From positions 62,001 to 126,000 of the forward strand of contig NZ_BOLM01000004.1 in assembly GCF_016861605.1 (NCBI RefSeq): a DNA stretch of 64,000 nt, written 5' to 3'. This stretch comes from Levilactobacillus wangkuiensis. GTDB lineage: Bacteria > Bacillota > Bacilli > Lactobacillales > Lactobacillaceae. Shown here piece after piece: positions 1 to 8,531 of this stretch. Numbering within the stretch: the first letter of the stretch is position 1; every line of letters begins with the position of its first letter. The notes beneath the pieces were generated by a model. It was not told the DNA's origin, ran no database searches, and saw only the letters and a program-made list of their open reading frames with translations. A program made the translations under genes and the position numbers.

Positions 1-80
1 CCGTGCTGTAAGGCTGGGAAAAGGTCACCCAGTCTAACACCACTATCACAGGGTTCGGTCCCTATCTACCTCCGGCTCCG
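1..80 (-). ncRNA. Structured intergenic element, class C, cut by window edge
   Basis: Only the 5' half is present, read on the minus strand. It starts with GCC GGA GGTAGATAGG (complement of 61-78), then CCTGTGATAGTG and the apical hairpin, and runs off the left edge of the window. It matches the element at 59900-60117 closely, including the unusual CTGTGATA in place of CTGTGTCG. It is the minus-strand partner of the divergent pair with the element at 529-783. Confidence 0.75.
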
Positions 81-528
81 TCAGCGAACCACGGCATCAG
101 TTACCACGGCAACGTTTACTTCTACATTCATTCAGTGGTTGCTGGCAATCCACAAGCCATTTCATGATAGTTTTTCTACCATAAAGATAGACTACATGAT
201 GTCAGTACCTACACAACAACGTATGTACCAGCTAAATCAGCGGTCACGGTTCAAATAAACAGATTAATAACCAACCAATTACCGCAACCACTAGTTCAAC
301 CAGTGAATTCTTTTAAAACGTCACATGGGGTTGAGCCGTCCAGCATGGTCAAAACCACACCGAACCACAACAACCCCATGGTTTGATTATTTAATTGATT
401 AAAACAGTCTCCAAGATGATCAAGGCTGAAACAGCTGAAAACAGCCGCCACATAACCACAACCACCCCAGCAGCCAAGGCCAACAGCCCAGACCAGTTAC
501 CCGCAAATCTACGGGCTAAACCAGTGTG
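81..528. other. AT-richer spacer between two divergent elements
   Basis: No convincing gene is seen in this 448-base stretch; it separates two back-to-back structured elements. It contains an imperfect 57-nt inverted repeat at 324-380 with arms CATGGGGTTG and CAACCCCATG, which may be a core-deleted remnant of the same element family. No clear promoter could be assigned. Confidence 0.5.
324..380. repeat. Possible core-deleted remnant of the structured element
   Basis: Ten-base arms CATGGGGTTG and CAACCCCATG pair perfectly. GAGCCG follows the left arm, as at the foot of full elements. The design resembles the remnant at 36453-36512. Chance cannot be excluded for a single short inverted repeat. 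Confidence 0.3.
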
Positions 529-783
529 AGCCGCAGGGCTGGGAAAACTGGGCCGGTTGCGGGAGTGACCAGAGGCGAGCCAAGGTGACCGGCTGTGTCG
601 ATGGCCTTGGCTGGGGTATTTCCCCAGCCTAGCCCATGGGACAACCTTTGAGACCGCCCTTCGGCTCAAAGTTGAGGTGGAAGCCCGCCCTTTGGCTGGA
701 ACCGGCCCCACAGCAGGGCTCCTTGAGCTCGCCGCCGGGAACGGACGCGACCAGGCCCAGTTTTCACCAGCCCGGAGGCGCTG
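529..783 (+). ncRNA. Structured intergenic element, class A
   Basis: Near-canonical class A copy. The flank GGGCTAAAC (514-522) can pair with GTTTACCC (about 797). Then come AGCC-GCA-GGGCTGGGAAAACTGGGCC and its partner GGCCCAGTTTTCACCAGCCC-GGA-GGC at the 3' end. Inner helices are GGCGAGCCAAGG with CCTTGAGCTCGCC, GCTGTG with CACAGC, the apical GGCTGGGG/CCCCAGCC, CTTTGAG/CTCAAAG, and the GGU-GGA-AG/CU-GGA-ACC hairpin. The 3' end lies 20 nt from the galT stop codon, convergent to galT. Confidence 0.85.
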
Positions 784-802
784 CCCACAACACAAGTTTA
801 CC

Positions 803-2266
803 CTAGATTTGCGCGATAAATGCGTCCAGGGCTGCTTGGCCCTTGGCATCGCGCTTGAAGACGCCGGCGTCTGCCAGCACCCGAGCAAACACATCACCAA
901 TTGCTTGGTGCAAAACAGCCGTAACGTTCTCTGGCGTCACTTTGTTGTTTTGCTTGATGTCATCGGCCCAGGCCTTGTGCATGTCGACCATCTCATTAGG
1001 TTGGTCAAGCAAGTACTTCGTGACTTCCGCCATTTCGTCCTTGAGTCGTGCTGGCAGGATAGCCCGCCCCATGACTTCGATCAACCCAATATTTTCCTTC
1101 TTAATGTGTTGAACATCCTGATGTGGGTGGAAAATGCCGTCAGGATACTTGTCTGACGTTTGGTTGTCTCGCAGGACTAGATCCAAAACGTAGTCGGCAC
1201 CGTCACGGTACGCGATTGGCGTAATCGTGTGGTGGCGCGTATCCCCGGTGTAAGCCCGGACATCGACGGATTCATCAGAGTAACCAATCCAGCTGTTCAG
1301 TACCTTGGTAGCGGCGTTGATCAGCGGTTCTGGCTGACTCCCGGTCAACCGGATATCGGTCATTGGCCAGTTAACGACCCCGGCCTTGACCCCGGCGACA
1401 CCGAGATCAATTTCACGGTCGATGCCAGCCTTCATCATTGGGAAGGTGTGCTTCCCACCTTGGTAGTGGTCATGCGTCAACATGGAACCCCCAACGATTG
1501 GCAAATCGGCGTTACTGCCGACAAAGTAGGTTGGCAGCGTCCGAACGATTTCCAACAGATTGGTAAACGTGTGCTGGTTGATGACCATTGGCCGGTGTTC
1601 CTTAGCCAAGAAGATGGCGTGCTCTGAGAAGTAGGCGTATGGGGAGTACTGGAAGCCCCAGGTTTCGCCGCCCAGCATCATCCGGATGATCCGGTGATTG
1701 CTACGAGCAGGATAGCCTAAACGGCCCAAGTACCCTTCGTTGGTCATGCACAGTTGATCCAGTGGGTAGCTAGTACTCTTCTGGGTCAGGGCTGCGGCGA
1801 TGGCCTTGGGGTCCTTTTCCGGCTTCGACAGGTTGATGGTGATTTCTAATTCACCAGCGGGTGTCTTGGCTGGGAAGACCACATTTTTGGCAATGTTGCG
1901 CGTCTTAATGTAGTTGTTGGCTTGGCTTAACTGGTAGAACCAGTCGGTCGCCTTGCTAGGACTCTCTTGATACCGGTCCCAGAAACCGCGGTTGAGCGCG
2001 GATGGAAGTGGCGTCATGAAGTCCATCAATTGTGATTCCAAGATTTCCTTGGGACTTGGTGAGTCTTCGATTTTACCGTTGGCGATGGCCGTTTCGATCA
2101 TGGCGTTAACCAGGTCGATCGGTTCGTCGGAAGCAGCCGCGCGGGCCACACCGTCACCAATCAAGGCGAAGATGCGGTTCGTCACGTACTGCCGGTCCAG
2201 TTCCGTGTAGGGCGCTGGGGAGGAAACAATGTGATCAATGAACGTTTGAATTGTGTCTTTAGCCAT
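803..2266 (-). CDS. galT: UDP-glucose--hexose-1-phosphate uridylyltransferase (class II GalT)
   Basis: Transfers UMP between UDP-glucose and galactose 1-phosphate, the middle step of the Leloir pathway, in the cytosol. The 487-residue length and the motif GSMLTHDHYQGG fit the Gram-positive class II GalT family, which is longer than and distinct from the E. coli type. The conserved YPARSNHRI and FQYSPYAYFSEHAIFL segments are present. The start codon is two bases after the galE stop and has only a weak Shine-Dalgarno sequence, so translation is probably coupled to galE. The product ends close to a convergent class A element. No defects are seen. Confidence 0.95.
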   Translation of the reverse strand: MAKDTIQTFIDHIVSSPAPYTELDRQYVTNRIFALIGDGVARAAASDEPIDLVNAMIETAIANGKIEDSPSPKEILESQLMDFMTPLPSALNRGFWDRYQESPSKATDWFYQLSQANNYIKTRNIAKNVVFPAKTPAGELEITINLSKPEKDPKAIAAALTQKSTSYPLDQLCMTNEGYLGRLGYPARSNHRIIRMMLGGETWGFQYSPYAYFSEHAIFLAKEHRPMVINQHTFTNLLEIVRTLPTYFVGSNADLPIVGGSMLTHDHYQGGKHTFPMMKAGIDREIDLGVAGVKAGVVNWPMTDIRLTGSQPEPLINAATKVLNSWIGYSDESVDVRAYTGDTRHHTITPIAYRDGADYVLDLVLRDNQTSDKYPDGIFHPHQDVQHIKKENIGLIEVMGRAILPARLKDEMAEVTKYLLDQPNEMVDMHKAWADDIKQNNKVTPENVTAVLHQAIGDVFARVLADAGVFKRDAKGQAALDAFIAQI

Positions 2267-2268
2267 AA

Positions 2269-3270
2269 TTACTTCGTCTCCCGGTCGTTGTAGCCTTGTG
2301 GATGCGTTTGCTTCCAGTTCCAGGCCGTCCGAATGATGTCCTCAACGTTGTCAAATTGGGGCTTCCAGTTCAAGACTTCACGGGCCTTGTCACTAGCCGC
2401 AATCAACGTACTTGGGTCACCGGCACGACGAGGGGCCATCTTAGCAGGAATTTCCTTACCCGTCACCTTACGAGCGGCTTCCAGCATTTCCTTGTTGGAG
2501 AACCCAGTTGAAGAACCGAGGTTAAAGGCATTGCTGTCGTGACCGGCCTTCAGGTATTCCAGGGCTAAAATGTGGGCGTCGGCTAAATCAACGACGTGCA
2601 CGTAGTCCCGAACGTTGGTACCGTCCTTGGTTGGGTAATCGCTACCAAAGATGGACAATTCCTTCCGTTCGCCAGCGGCAACCTGCAAGATGATTGGCAC
2701 CAAGTGGGTTTCTGGATGGTGGTCTTCACCAATGCTACCGTCTTCCTTAGCACCGGCAACGTTGAAGTAGCGTAAAGCCACGAACTTGATGCCGTAAGCC
2801 TTGTCGGACCAGCCCATGATCTTTTCCATCATCAGCTTGCTTTCACCATAAGGATTGGTTGGGATTTGGGGATCCGTTTCCTTGATTGGGATTTGCTTGG
2901 GTTCACCGTAAGTTGCGGCAGTTGAAGAGAAGACGATTCGCTTCACGTTATGCTTGTTCATGACTTCCAGTAAGGAAACCATGCCGGCCGTGTTGTTGTC
3001 AAAGTACTTCAATGGCTTTTCCATGGATTCTGGAACCACGGAGAAGGCGGCGAAGTGAATAACTCCTTCGATGTCTTCCTTATCAAAGACGTCGTTCAGG
3101 AATTTTTGATCCCGCACGTCCCCTTCGTAGAAGCGTGCCTTGCTGTTAACTGCGGCGCGGTGACCCGTAACCAAGTTATCAACTACGGCGACATCGTAAC
3201 CCTTTTCTACTAAACGATCTACGGCGTGGGAGCCGATGTAACCGGCACCACCTAAGACTAAAACTGTCAT
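2269..3270 (-). CDS. galE: UDP-glucose 4-epimerase
   Basis: Interconverts UDP-galactose and UDP-glucose with bound NAD; it regenerates UDP-glucose for the Leloir pathway and supplies UDP-galactose for cell-wall glycans. The 333-residue extended SDR has the N-terminal [11 protein letters not shown] nucleotide-binding turn and the YGESK catalytic Tyr-Lys pair near residue 145. GAGGAGG lies just before the ATG. galT follows directly. A class C structured element (3304-3523) sits immediately upstream in the same orientation, so the galET transcript, if it starts farther upstream, would carry that RNA in its leader. Confidence 0.95.
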   Translation of the reverse strand: MTVLVLGGAGYIGSHAVDRLVEKGYDVAVVDNLVTGHRAAVNSKARFYEGDVRDQKFLNDVFDKEDIEGVIHFAAFSVVPESMEKPLKYFDNNTAGMVSLLEVMNKHNVKRIVFSSTAATYGEPKQIPIKETDPQIPTNPYGESKLMMEKIMGWSDKAYGIKFVALRYFNVAGAKEDGSIGEDHHPETHLVPIILQVAAGERKELSIFGSDYPTKDGTNVRDYVHVVDLADAHILALEYLKAGHDSNAFNLGSSTGFSNKEMLEAARKVTGKEIPAKMAPRRAGDPSTLIAASDKAREVLNWKPQFDNVEDIIRTAWNWKQTHPQGYNDRETK

Positions 3271-3303
3271 TGATCAAATTCCTCCTCAATTATGTAGCTT
3301 CGT

Positions 3304-3523
3304 GGTTAACGCCTTTTGCGCCTGCGGTTGTTAGGTATTCCGCTCCTGTGGGGTGTCCCACCGAAGCCTGAGGTGCGGTCTTCAGTGGCGGTTCAAAGCC
3401 TGACCAAGTCCGTCAGTCTTTAAACGCGACCCGTGGTGTAAGCCCGGAAATTCACCGGACTAACGCCACCGACACAGGTGCTCCATACCTAACAACCTCC
3501 GGCTCTGGCAACAACCACTAACC
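3304..3523 (-). ncRNA. Structured intergenic element, class C
   Basis: Read on the minus strand: GCC-GGA-GGTTGTTAGGTAT at the 5' side pairs with ATACCTAACAACC-GCA-GGC at the 3' side, so the GGA and GCA strands of the internal loop are swapped relative to class A. CACCTGTG pairs with CACAGG, and the apical hairpin and the GAAGACCG/CAGGCTTC hairpin follow. An outer GGTTA/TAACC pairing is visible. Its 3' end is about 35 nt from the galE start, co-directional. Confidence 0.85.
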
Positions 3524-3728
3524 TGCACGCACTCTTTCCATTGCCTGCCTTGGTCAGCCGTTAAAGTTGCCTCGTCGTTAACCATAAAGTTTTGGTGACA
3601 TGTGTTTATTTTAAACTTGTTTGTTTTGGGTGTTAAGCTGTTTCGGTTTCTTGGCGGTTGGTAGCCGCAACTATTTCTAGTTTAGGCTCCCCTGCCTCGT
3701 TGCCGAAACGTGGCACTACCGGGCAGCT

Positions 3729-4898
3729 CTACTTTTCTAATTCCTTAGGACCGTCTGCAATTTCTGCGACGTAGAATTCTGCCTTGTGGCCGATGGTGTC
3801 TTCGTAGACCTTACCGACCTTTTCTTCGAAGTCCTTGACGTTGGCCTTCTTGACGATGGCAATGGCACAGCCACCGAAGCCGGCACCGGTCATCCGGGCA
3901 CCTAAGACGCCTGGTTGCTTCCAAGCCGTTTCAACTAACGTGTCGAGTTCCTTACCGGTTACGGCAAAGTCGTAGTGCAAGGAAATGTGAGAGGCGTTGA
4001 CCAAGTGGCCGAAGCTTTCCAAGTCGTTGTCTTGCAATGCCTTGAAGGCCTTCAACGTCCGTTGGTTTTCGAAGACGGCGTGACGGGCCCGCTTGATCAA
4101 GGTTTCATCGTTGATCAGGTAAGCGTTTTGGTCGAATTCATCTTCGGTCAAGTCACCCAACGTCTTGATGTCGAGCTTCGTTTGCAAACGACGAAGGGCT
4201 TCTTCACATTGGGCCCGGCGTTCGTTGTACTTGGAGTCCGTTAACTCACGGCGCTTCTTGGTGTTCATGATGACAACCACGTTATCACCCAAGGCAAGCG
4301 GTGCGTATTCGTAGTCCATGGTGTTGGTGTCCAAGAGAATAGCTTGGTCCTTCTTACCCATGCCGATAGCAAATTGGTCCATGATCCCGGTGTTCAAACC
4401 GAAGTAATCATTTTCAACTTGTTGGCCAACCTTAACCATTTCAACTTCGTCTAACTTCATGCCATAAGCGGCGTGAAGAATTTCACCCATCAACATTTCC
4501 ATTGATGCGGATGAAGATAAGCCGGAAGCATCTGGTAAGTTCCCGTGAACAAAGAGGTCAAAGCCATGGTCGATGGTTAAGTTTTGCTTAGCCAGCTCGA
4601 ACAGCATACCCTTCAGGTAGTTGGCCCAGTTGTCAGCCTTATTAAAGGCAAGGTCGTCCAGTGAGAACGTTAACATCCCAGCGTCTGGCACATTGGCCGA
4701 GTAAACGCGGAATTGCTTGTCATCACGGGCTGAGTAAGCGGCGTAGGTTCCCATGCTGATGGCAGCTGGGAAGACGTGACCACCGTTGAAGTCGGTGTAT
4801 TCACCGATCAAGTTGATTCGGCCGGGGGAGAAGAACACCCGTTGTGGTGCGACATCAAATTTTTCTTGGTATTCAGTTGCTAAGCTGGCGAAATCCAT
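3729..4898 (-). CDS. galK: Galactokinase
   Basis: Phosphorylates alpha-D-galactose at C1 with ATP, the entry step of the Leloir pathway. The 389-residue GHMP kinase has the galactokinase signature (GRINLIGEYTDFNGG, residues about 27-41), the ATP loop GLSSSASMEM near 130, and the C-terminal GARMTGAGFGGC motif. AAGGAG precedes the ATG. It has its own strong promoter (4945-4973) and is separated from galE by about 460 nt that includes a class C element, so it is probably not simply in one operon with galET. A class B element lies just upstream of the promoter. Confidence 0.96.
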   Translation of the reverse strand: MDFASLATEYQEKFDVAPQRVFFSPGRINLIGEYTDFNGGHVFPAAISMGTYAAYSARDDKQFRVYSANVPDAGMLTFSLDDLAFNKADNWANYLKGMLFELAKQNLTIDHGFDLFVHGNLPDASGLSSSASMEMLMGEILHAAYGMKLDEVEMVKVGQQVENDYFGLNTGIMDQFAIGMGKKDQAILLDTNTMDYEYAPLALGDNVVVIMNTKKRRELTDSKYNERRAQCEEALRRLQTKLDIKTLGDLTEDEFDQNAYLINDETLIKRARHAVFENQRTLKAFKALQDNDLESFGHLVNASHISLHYDFAVTGKELDTLVETAWKQPGVLGARMTGAGFGGCAIAIVKKANVKDFEEKVGKVYEDTIGHKAEFYVAEIADGPKELEK

Positions 4899-4944
4899 GG
4901 CTATTAACTCCTTAATAAATTTTTAGTAAAACTTTACTGTAATT

Positions 4945-4973
4945 ATCATAGTCGCTTTTACTGCCAATGTCAA
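4945..4973 (-). promoter_or_regulatory. galK sigma-A promoter with cre-like site upstream
   Basis: On the minus strand TTGACA (4968-4973), a 17-base spacer and TATGAT (4945-4950) make a near-consensus promoter. About 10 nt upstream of the -35 box is GAAAGCGCTTCAT (around 4980-4992). It resembles a CcpA cre half-perfectly but breaks the consensus at the right end. Regulation by CcpA is therefore inferred, not shown. Confidence 0.8.
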
Positions 4974-5019
4974 CGATTTTATGAAGCGCTTTCTTTATTG
5001 CTACATGGTCCTCCATGTA

Positions 5020-5205
5020 GCCTTGCCGGGCGGTCAAAATGAACCGGAACGCTATGGGCGGACACCCGGAGCCAAAGAGCGGTCTCCGGCATGCTTTGAA
5101 CCTCTGAGGACCGAGTTTCAAAGACACCAGTTACCTAACCGGCCAGAACCGCCGCTAAGGTAACTCCCACGGCTGAGTTCATTTTGACCGCCCTCTCGGC
5201 TGATA
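5020..5205 (-). ncRNA. Structured intergenic element, class B
   Basis: Short class on the minus strand. The foot helix is GGGCGGTCAAAATGAAC pairing with GTTCATTTTGACCGCCC. This sequence is quite unlike other class B feet but fully paired, a strong sign of structure conservation. The internal loop is altered (GAGA opposite GGCAA). The GAGTTACC...GGTAACT arm and the CCGGAGACCG/CGG hairpin are present. It lies upstream of the galK promoter rather than in the galK leader. A separate hairpin CTACATGG/CCATGTAG sits at 5001-5020. Confidence 0.8.
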
Positions 5206-5256
5206 TTGTGTCCGCACGTAGCTGCCTCTTTGTTCCTGGTAACAATTTTCTACTAC

Positions 5257-5482
5257 CTGCCTCCGTTCCCGGTGAGCTCAAGATACCCTGCTGTGGGGGC
5301 GGTTCCAGCCTGAGGTACGGGCTTCCACCTCACCTTTGAGCCTGAGATGCAGTCTCAAAGGTTGCCCCATGCTCTAAGTAGAGAAAACCACTCTACTAAG
5401 ACCATCGACACAGCTGGTCACCTTGGCTCACCTCTGGTCACTACTACAACTGGTCTATTTTCACCGGCCCTGCGACTACCAT
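5257..5482 (-). ncRNA. Structured intergenic element, class A, decayed 3' foot
   Basis: Minus strand. The 5' foot (CGCAGGGCCGGTGAAAATAG), GTGACCAGAGGTGAGCCAAGGTGACCAGCTGTG and all head hairpins are intact. GGTGAGCCAAG pairs with CTTGAGCTCACC. The 3' strand of the foot helix is missing or replaced: GGGAACGGAGGC follows directly, apparently after a deletion. It is the minus partner of the divergent pair with 5645-5830. Confidence 0.75.
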
Positions 5483-5644
5483 TGCAGTCCGTAGCAACAA
5501 GATTACTTCACTATTCATTGATCACTTTGATTCTAGAGACACGTAATCCATGCACTAATATTACTGGTATCAATATCAGTCATCAAACAGAATCAGCTAA
5601 ACCAATCGCCTATGCCATTTAACAATCCCAGACAATCTAAGTGG

Positions 5645-5830
5645 GAGCCGGAGGTAGCTGATAGCGAATTCTGTGTCGGTGTTCTTGAAACGAGCGACTT
5701 TCTCGGTTCTAGAACACGGGTCGCGTTGGGAGACTGATGTTATTTTGCAGGCGCCTAATCGCCTGGGCAGACCGCTTCTCAGGCTTGAGGCGGGTCCCAC
5801 CAGGTGAAGCGACCCTAACGACCGCAGGCG
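5645..5830 (+). ncRNA. Structured intergenic element, class C, divergent in sequence
   Basis: Plus strand with GAGCCGGAGG at the 5' end and ACCGCAGGC at the 3' end, the class C arrangement. CTGTGTCG is followed by an apical hairpin with arms GTGTTCT and AGAACAC. The CTTTGAG hairpin is replaced by unrelated sequence, but ACCGCTTCTCAGGCTTGAGGCG retains the third hairpin. The foot helix is weak, so this copy may be decaying. Its 3' end points at the permease terminator. Confidence 0.6.
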
Positions 5831-5870
5831 GGAACGCCCAGCAACTCCCTCCCCCACCGCACACTGGCTA

Positions 5871-5904
5871 AAAGAAAAGCCCTAGGAGATTAATCCCCCA
5901 GGGC
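5871..5904 (-). terminator. Terminator of the GPH permease gene
   Basis: On the minus strand AGCCCTGGGGGATT pairs with CTCCTAGGGCT and is followed by TTTTCTTTT, about 13 nt after the permease stop codon. Confidence 0.85.
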
Positions 5905-5916
5905 TCACATTTAACA

Positions 5917-7362
5917 TTAGTCTTCAGTTGCGGCTTCAGCCTTTTCTTCGGCTTCTTCTTCAACTTTTTCAGTTTCTAGTTTAGATTCCAATTCCTTAAC
6001 GATTTCAGCATGCTTCTTTTCTGACAAGGTTACCTTGAATTGGTAAATCAGGGCAGCCACGACCAGCAAAATCATTGGCATGTAGAAGATGAAGGAATGG
6101 AAGATGAACATCCCGTGAGCGGTAATGTCGCTAGGCTTAGCGTTACCGGTCATGCCGGCATGTACAGCGGCCAGCACAACGATCCCCGTTGAGAAGGCCC
6201 CAGCTAATTTATCAATCAAAGGACGAACAGACAACGTCACGGATTCGTTCCGCGTACCGTTCTTCCATTGCCCGTATTCCACACTGTCGGTGATGGTCAT
6301 CAAGGCAGCTAAGAAAATCATTGGGTATGGGAAGAAGAAGATGGCGTCGGCAATGTACATCATGATGGCACTGCTACCGGCAAGGTTAAACAGAATGTAA
6401 CCAACCAGCATCATGCAGATACCGCCGATGTAAACACCTTTACGCGTAATCTTGGAAACGATGATTGGGAACAGTGGCACGGAGAGAATCCCCAGAATAG
6501 CGGTGACAATCCCGATAACACTGTAAGCAGCGGCGTTCCCGATAACGTAACGGAAGTAGTAAATCAACAGTGAGTTGGTAACCACGTAGCTTAAGGCAAA
6601 CAACAGGTATGAGAAACCTAACCACATCAATTGGTCATTTTCACCAATAACCTTGAAGACATCGCGGAACCGGGTCCGTTCAGTGTTTTCACGAATCAAG
6701 CTGGTAGTTTCCTTAGTCCCAAAGAAGGTTGCCAAGGCACCTAACAGTGAAACTAACCCGATAACCGTTGCAAATCCTAACCAACCGGCACGGGTTTGGG
6801 TACTGCCATGCGTCCCTGAGAATTGTTGTGAGAAGTAGATAACCAATGGGGTAACGACAATGATGACCCCTTGAGAACCCAAGGTAGAACCGAAACGACC
6901 AACCGTCCCGAACTTGTTACGAACCTTGGTATCAACACTCAAAGCAGGTAACATGGACCAGAAGGAAATGTCTTTGAATGAATAGAAGATATCCATGATG
7001 ACGAAGACAATCCCAAAGAGCATGAAGTACAAGGATGAGTTGGAGTCCGCTAACCCAAACAGGCTAGAGAACATCAGGATCAACCCAACGGAACTGACGA
7101 TGGCCCCGGCAAGCAGCCAAGGCTTGAACTTACCCATTTTGGTATCGGTATTATCAACCATCCCACCAATCATGGGGTCAAAAGCAATTTCAATTAAACG
7201 AATAATAACAACCATCGAGGTAACGATTCCGGCTTCAGCAGCGGAACCCTTGCCGACGAACAGGGCACTGGTAACAAAAATGGCAAAATAAGTATTTAGG
7301 GTTGCGTAGAAGGCATCGTGACCGAACGCCCCCAAAGCATATGAGACATATTGCTTAATCAT
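5917..7362 (-). CDS. GPH-family sugar:cation symporter, probable galactose/galactoside permease
   Basis: A 12-helix permease of the glycoside-pentoside-hexuronide family (MFS_2). The N-terminus (MIKQYVSYALGAFGHDAFYA) and the DRNE-rich loop are typical of LacS/GalP-type carriers. It ends after about 480 residues in a Glu/Lys-rich tail and has no C-terminal IIA domain, unlike streptococcal LacS. I start at the ATG at 7362, which has AAAGGTGTG upstream; an in-frame ATG 14 codons earlier lacks good support. The location between galK and pgm genes suggests galactose or lactose uptake. Substrate is inferred from context. Confidence 0.85.
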   Translation of the reverse strand: MIKQYVSYALGAFGHDAFYATLNTYFAIFVTSALFVGKGSAAEAGIVTSMVVIIRLIEIAFDPMIGGMVDNTDTKMGKFKPWLLAGAIVSSVGLILMFSSLFGLADSNSSLYFMLFGIVFVIMDIFYSFKDISFWSMLPALSVDTKVRNKFGTVGRFGSTLGSQGVIIVVTPLVIYFSQQFSGTHGSTQTRAGWLGFATVIGLVSLLGALATFFGTKETTSLIRENTERTRFRDVFKVIGENDQLMWLGFSYLLFALSYVVTNSLLIYYFRYVIGNAAAYSVIGIVTAILGILSVPLFPIIVSKITRKGVYIGGICMMLVGYILFNLAGSSAIMMYIADAIFFFPYPMIFLAALMTITDSVEYGQWKNGTRNESVTLSVRPLIDKLAGAFSTGIVVLAAVHAGMTGNAKPSDITAHGMFIFHSFIFYMPMILLVVAALIYQFKVTLSEKKHAEIVKELESKLETEKVEEEAEEKAEAATED

Positions 7363-7424
7363 TTTCTGTTTCACACCTTTCAACGGGAGAAATGTTGCAG
7401 ACAATTAACGGCGACCACTTAGTC

Positions 7425-7670
7425 TTAGTGGTACCGGTGTTCGATGATCTTGGAAAGAACCTCTTCCCGTTGTTGGGCCTTCGCCATATCGAACTGGGAT
7501 TCTTCCAGCCGGTTAAAGTCTTGGGCCAATAACGTTGCTTCCAGGTAAAGGGTCAGTTGCCGTTTGATGTACAACTTGTTTTCTTCATCTGGATATTGTG
7601 CGTTCCCACCTAATACCGCAGCAGCGAACACTGCTGGGTCCAACGTAATCTTGTCATCCTTCTTAGCCAT
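7425..7670 (-). CDS. Small conserved protein upstream of sugar permease
   Basis: An 81-residue soluble, charged protein starting MAKKDDKITLDP. AGAGGTG lies eight bases before the ATG at 7670. No domain is recognised. It is the first gene of the permease transcription unit, about 60 nt ahead of the permease start, and directly follows a cre-controlled promoter, so it is expected to be co-expressed with sugar uptake. Function unknown. Confidence 0.7.
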   Translation of the reverse strand: MAKKDDKITLDPAVFAAAVLGGNAQYPDEENKLYIKRQLTLYLEATLLAQDFNRLEESQFDMAKAQQREEVLSKIIEHRYH

Positions 7671-7744
7671 TTTGAAACACCTCTGTTTTCTAAAATAAAG
7701 TTTAGCTAAATCTGGTAAAACCTGCGCCAACGGTTTAAGTAAAA

Positions 7745-7759
7745 TGTAAGCGCTTTACA
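7745..7759. promoter_or_regulatory. cre-like CcpA operator at the permease promoter
   Basis: TGTAAGCGCTTTACA is nearly palindromic and matches the cre core, with one extra T in the right half relative to the 14-base consensus. It lies just downstream of the -10 box on the minus strand, where CcpA binding would block transcription of the small gene and permease. Confidence 0.7.
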
Positions 7760-7765
7760 ATCATT

Positions 7766-7794
7766 ATTCTAAGGACATGTCCGGATAAATGCAA
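7766..7794 (-). promoter_or_regulatory. Promoter of the permease transcription unit
   Basis: On the minus strand TTGCAT (7789-7794), 17 bases and TAGAAT (7766-7771). The spacer contains the perfect 10-base palindrome GGACATGTCC, a possible operator for a dedicated regulator that is not in this window. Confidence 0.7.
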
Positions 7795-7842
7795 CCACTT
7801 TCATTGTGTAAAAATATACTAACTATTGACGAACCATGCAAT

Positions 7843-7856
7843 TGTAAGCGATTGCA
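7843..7856. promoter_or_regulatory. Second cre site upstream of the permease promoter
   Basis: TGTAAGCGATTGCA matches the cre consensus TGNAANCGNWNNCA at every fixed position. It lies about 50 bases upstream of the -35 box. Next to it is the perfect palindrome GCAACCGGTTGC (7854-7865), of unknown role. Confidence 0.75.
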
Positions 7857-7865
7857 ACCGGTTGC

Positions 7866-8333
7866 TTTTTCTTGATAAAAAATTTAGTAAAGCACGTAGT
7901 AAATATCATAAATCCCCTGTTTTTCACGAAAACGGCCAATCGACCGTTCTGAAAGTTTGTGAAAATGAACAGACCGAGGCGAAACTGTCGTCAACAACCG
8001 GTTGTCTTTTCCTAAGCCACAGTTCCCCCTCATGACTGCCGGACAAATATCCAAGTCTAAATCACAACCAATGAAAACCAACTGCTGACAATCCAAACAC
8101 CAAGCCTCCTTCCCCAACTACTGACCGAAGAACTGGCCACGACCAATAAATCCCCCAAAAAGAAAAACAGCCTGCGCCGGCCCCCTCACAGAAGGACCAG
8201 TCACAGACTGTTCACGTATAACGTTATTTAAGTTAAGTGGTACCGACCGAGGTCAGTACTACAGTCAATTTCGCAAACACCTTAACATCCTGACAACCAA
8301 CCACCAACACGGAAAGTTAACTAGCTGATCCGT
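7866..8333. other. Non-coding stretch upstream of permease unit
   Basis: No gene is supported. ORFs here have no ribosome binding site and no recognisable product. The stretch ends where the class A element at 8334 begins. Confidence 0.5.
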
Positions 8334-8520
8334 GTCAGTGACCAGAGGCGGGCCAAGGTGACCGGCTGTGTCGATGGACTTGGCTGGGGTTCTTTCCCAG
8401 CCTAGTTCCATGGGACAACCTTTGAGACCGAATCCCAGGCTCAAAGTTGAGGTGGAAGACCGCCCCTCAGTCTGGAACCGGCCCCACAGCAGGGCACCTT
8501 GAGCCCGCCGCCGGGAACGA
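8334..8520 (+). ncRNA. Structured intergenic element, class A, lacking the foot helix
   Basis: Plus strand. It begins at CAGTGACCAGAGGC and ends at GCCGCCGGGAACG. GGCGGGCCAAGGTG pairs with CACCTTGAGCCCGCC, covarying with the GGCGAGCC form seen elsewhere. The outer GCCGCAGG foot is absent on both sides, so the core can exist without it. The 3' end is 12 nt from the pgm stop codon, convergent. The element at 10298-10602 caps the other end of pgm in inverted orientation. Confidence 0.8.
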
Positions 8521-8531
8521 AATCGAATCCG

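Noticed and set aside
529-783. Riboswitch or T-box identity for the elements
   Set aside because: No T-box sequence, specifier loop or known aptamer core was recognised. Copies downstream of convergent genes and upstream of promoters do not fit a riboswitch, and there is no terminator/antiterminator switch at the 3' end.
391-900. Long open frames inside structured elements, for example 391-900, 8441-8680, 10249-10446, 30286-30489, 60390-60650, with shared peptide strings such as AGTGPTAG
   Set aside because: The shared strings come from the repeated DNA read in the same frame. None has a ribosome binding site, frames are broken in other copies, and helix pairing rather than codon pattern is conserved.
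677-1156. 159-residue plus-strand ORF across the galT end
   Set aside because: It is the opposite-strand shadow of galT and of the class A element.
7884-8117. 77-residue minus-strand ORF upstream of the permease promoter
   Set aside because: No ribosome binding site, Cys-rich random composition, and it overlaps the regulatory region.
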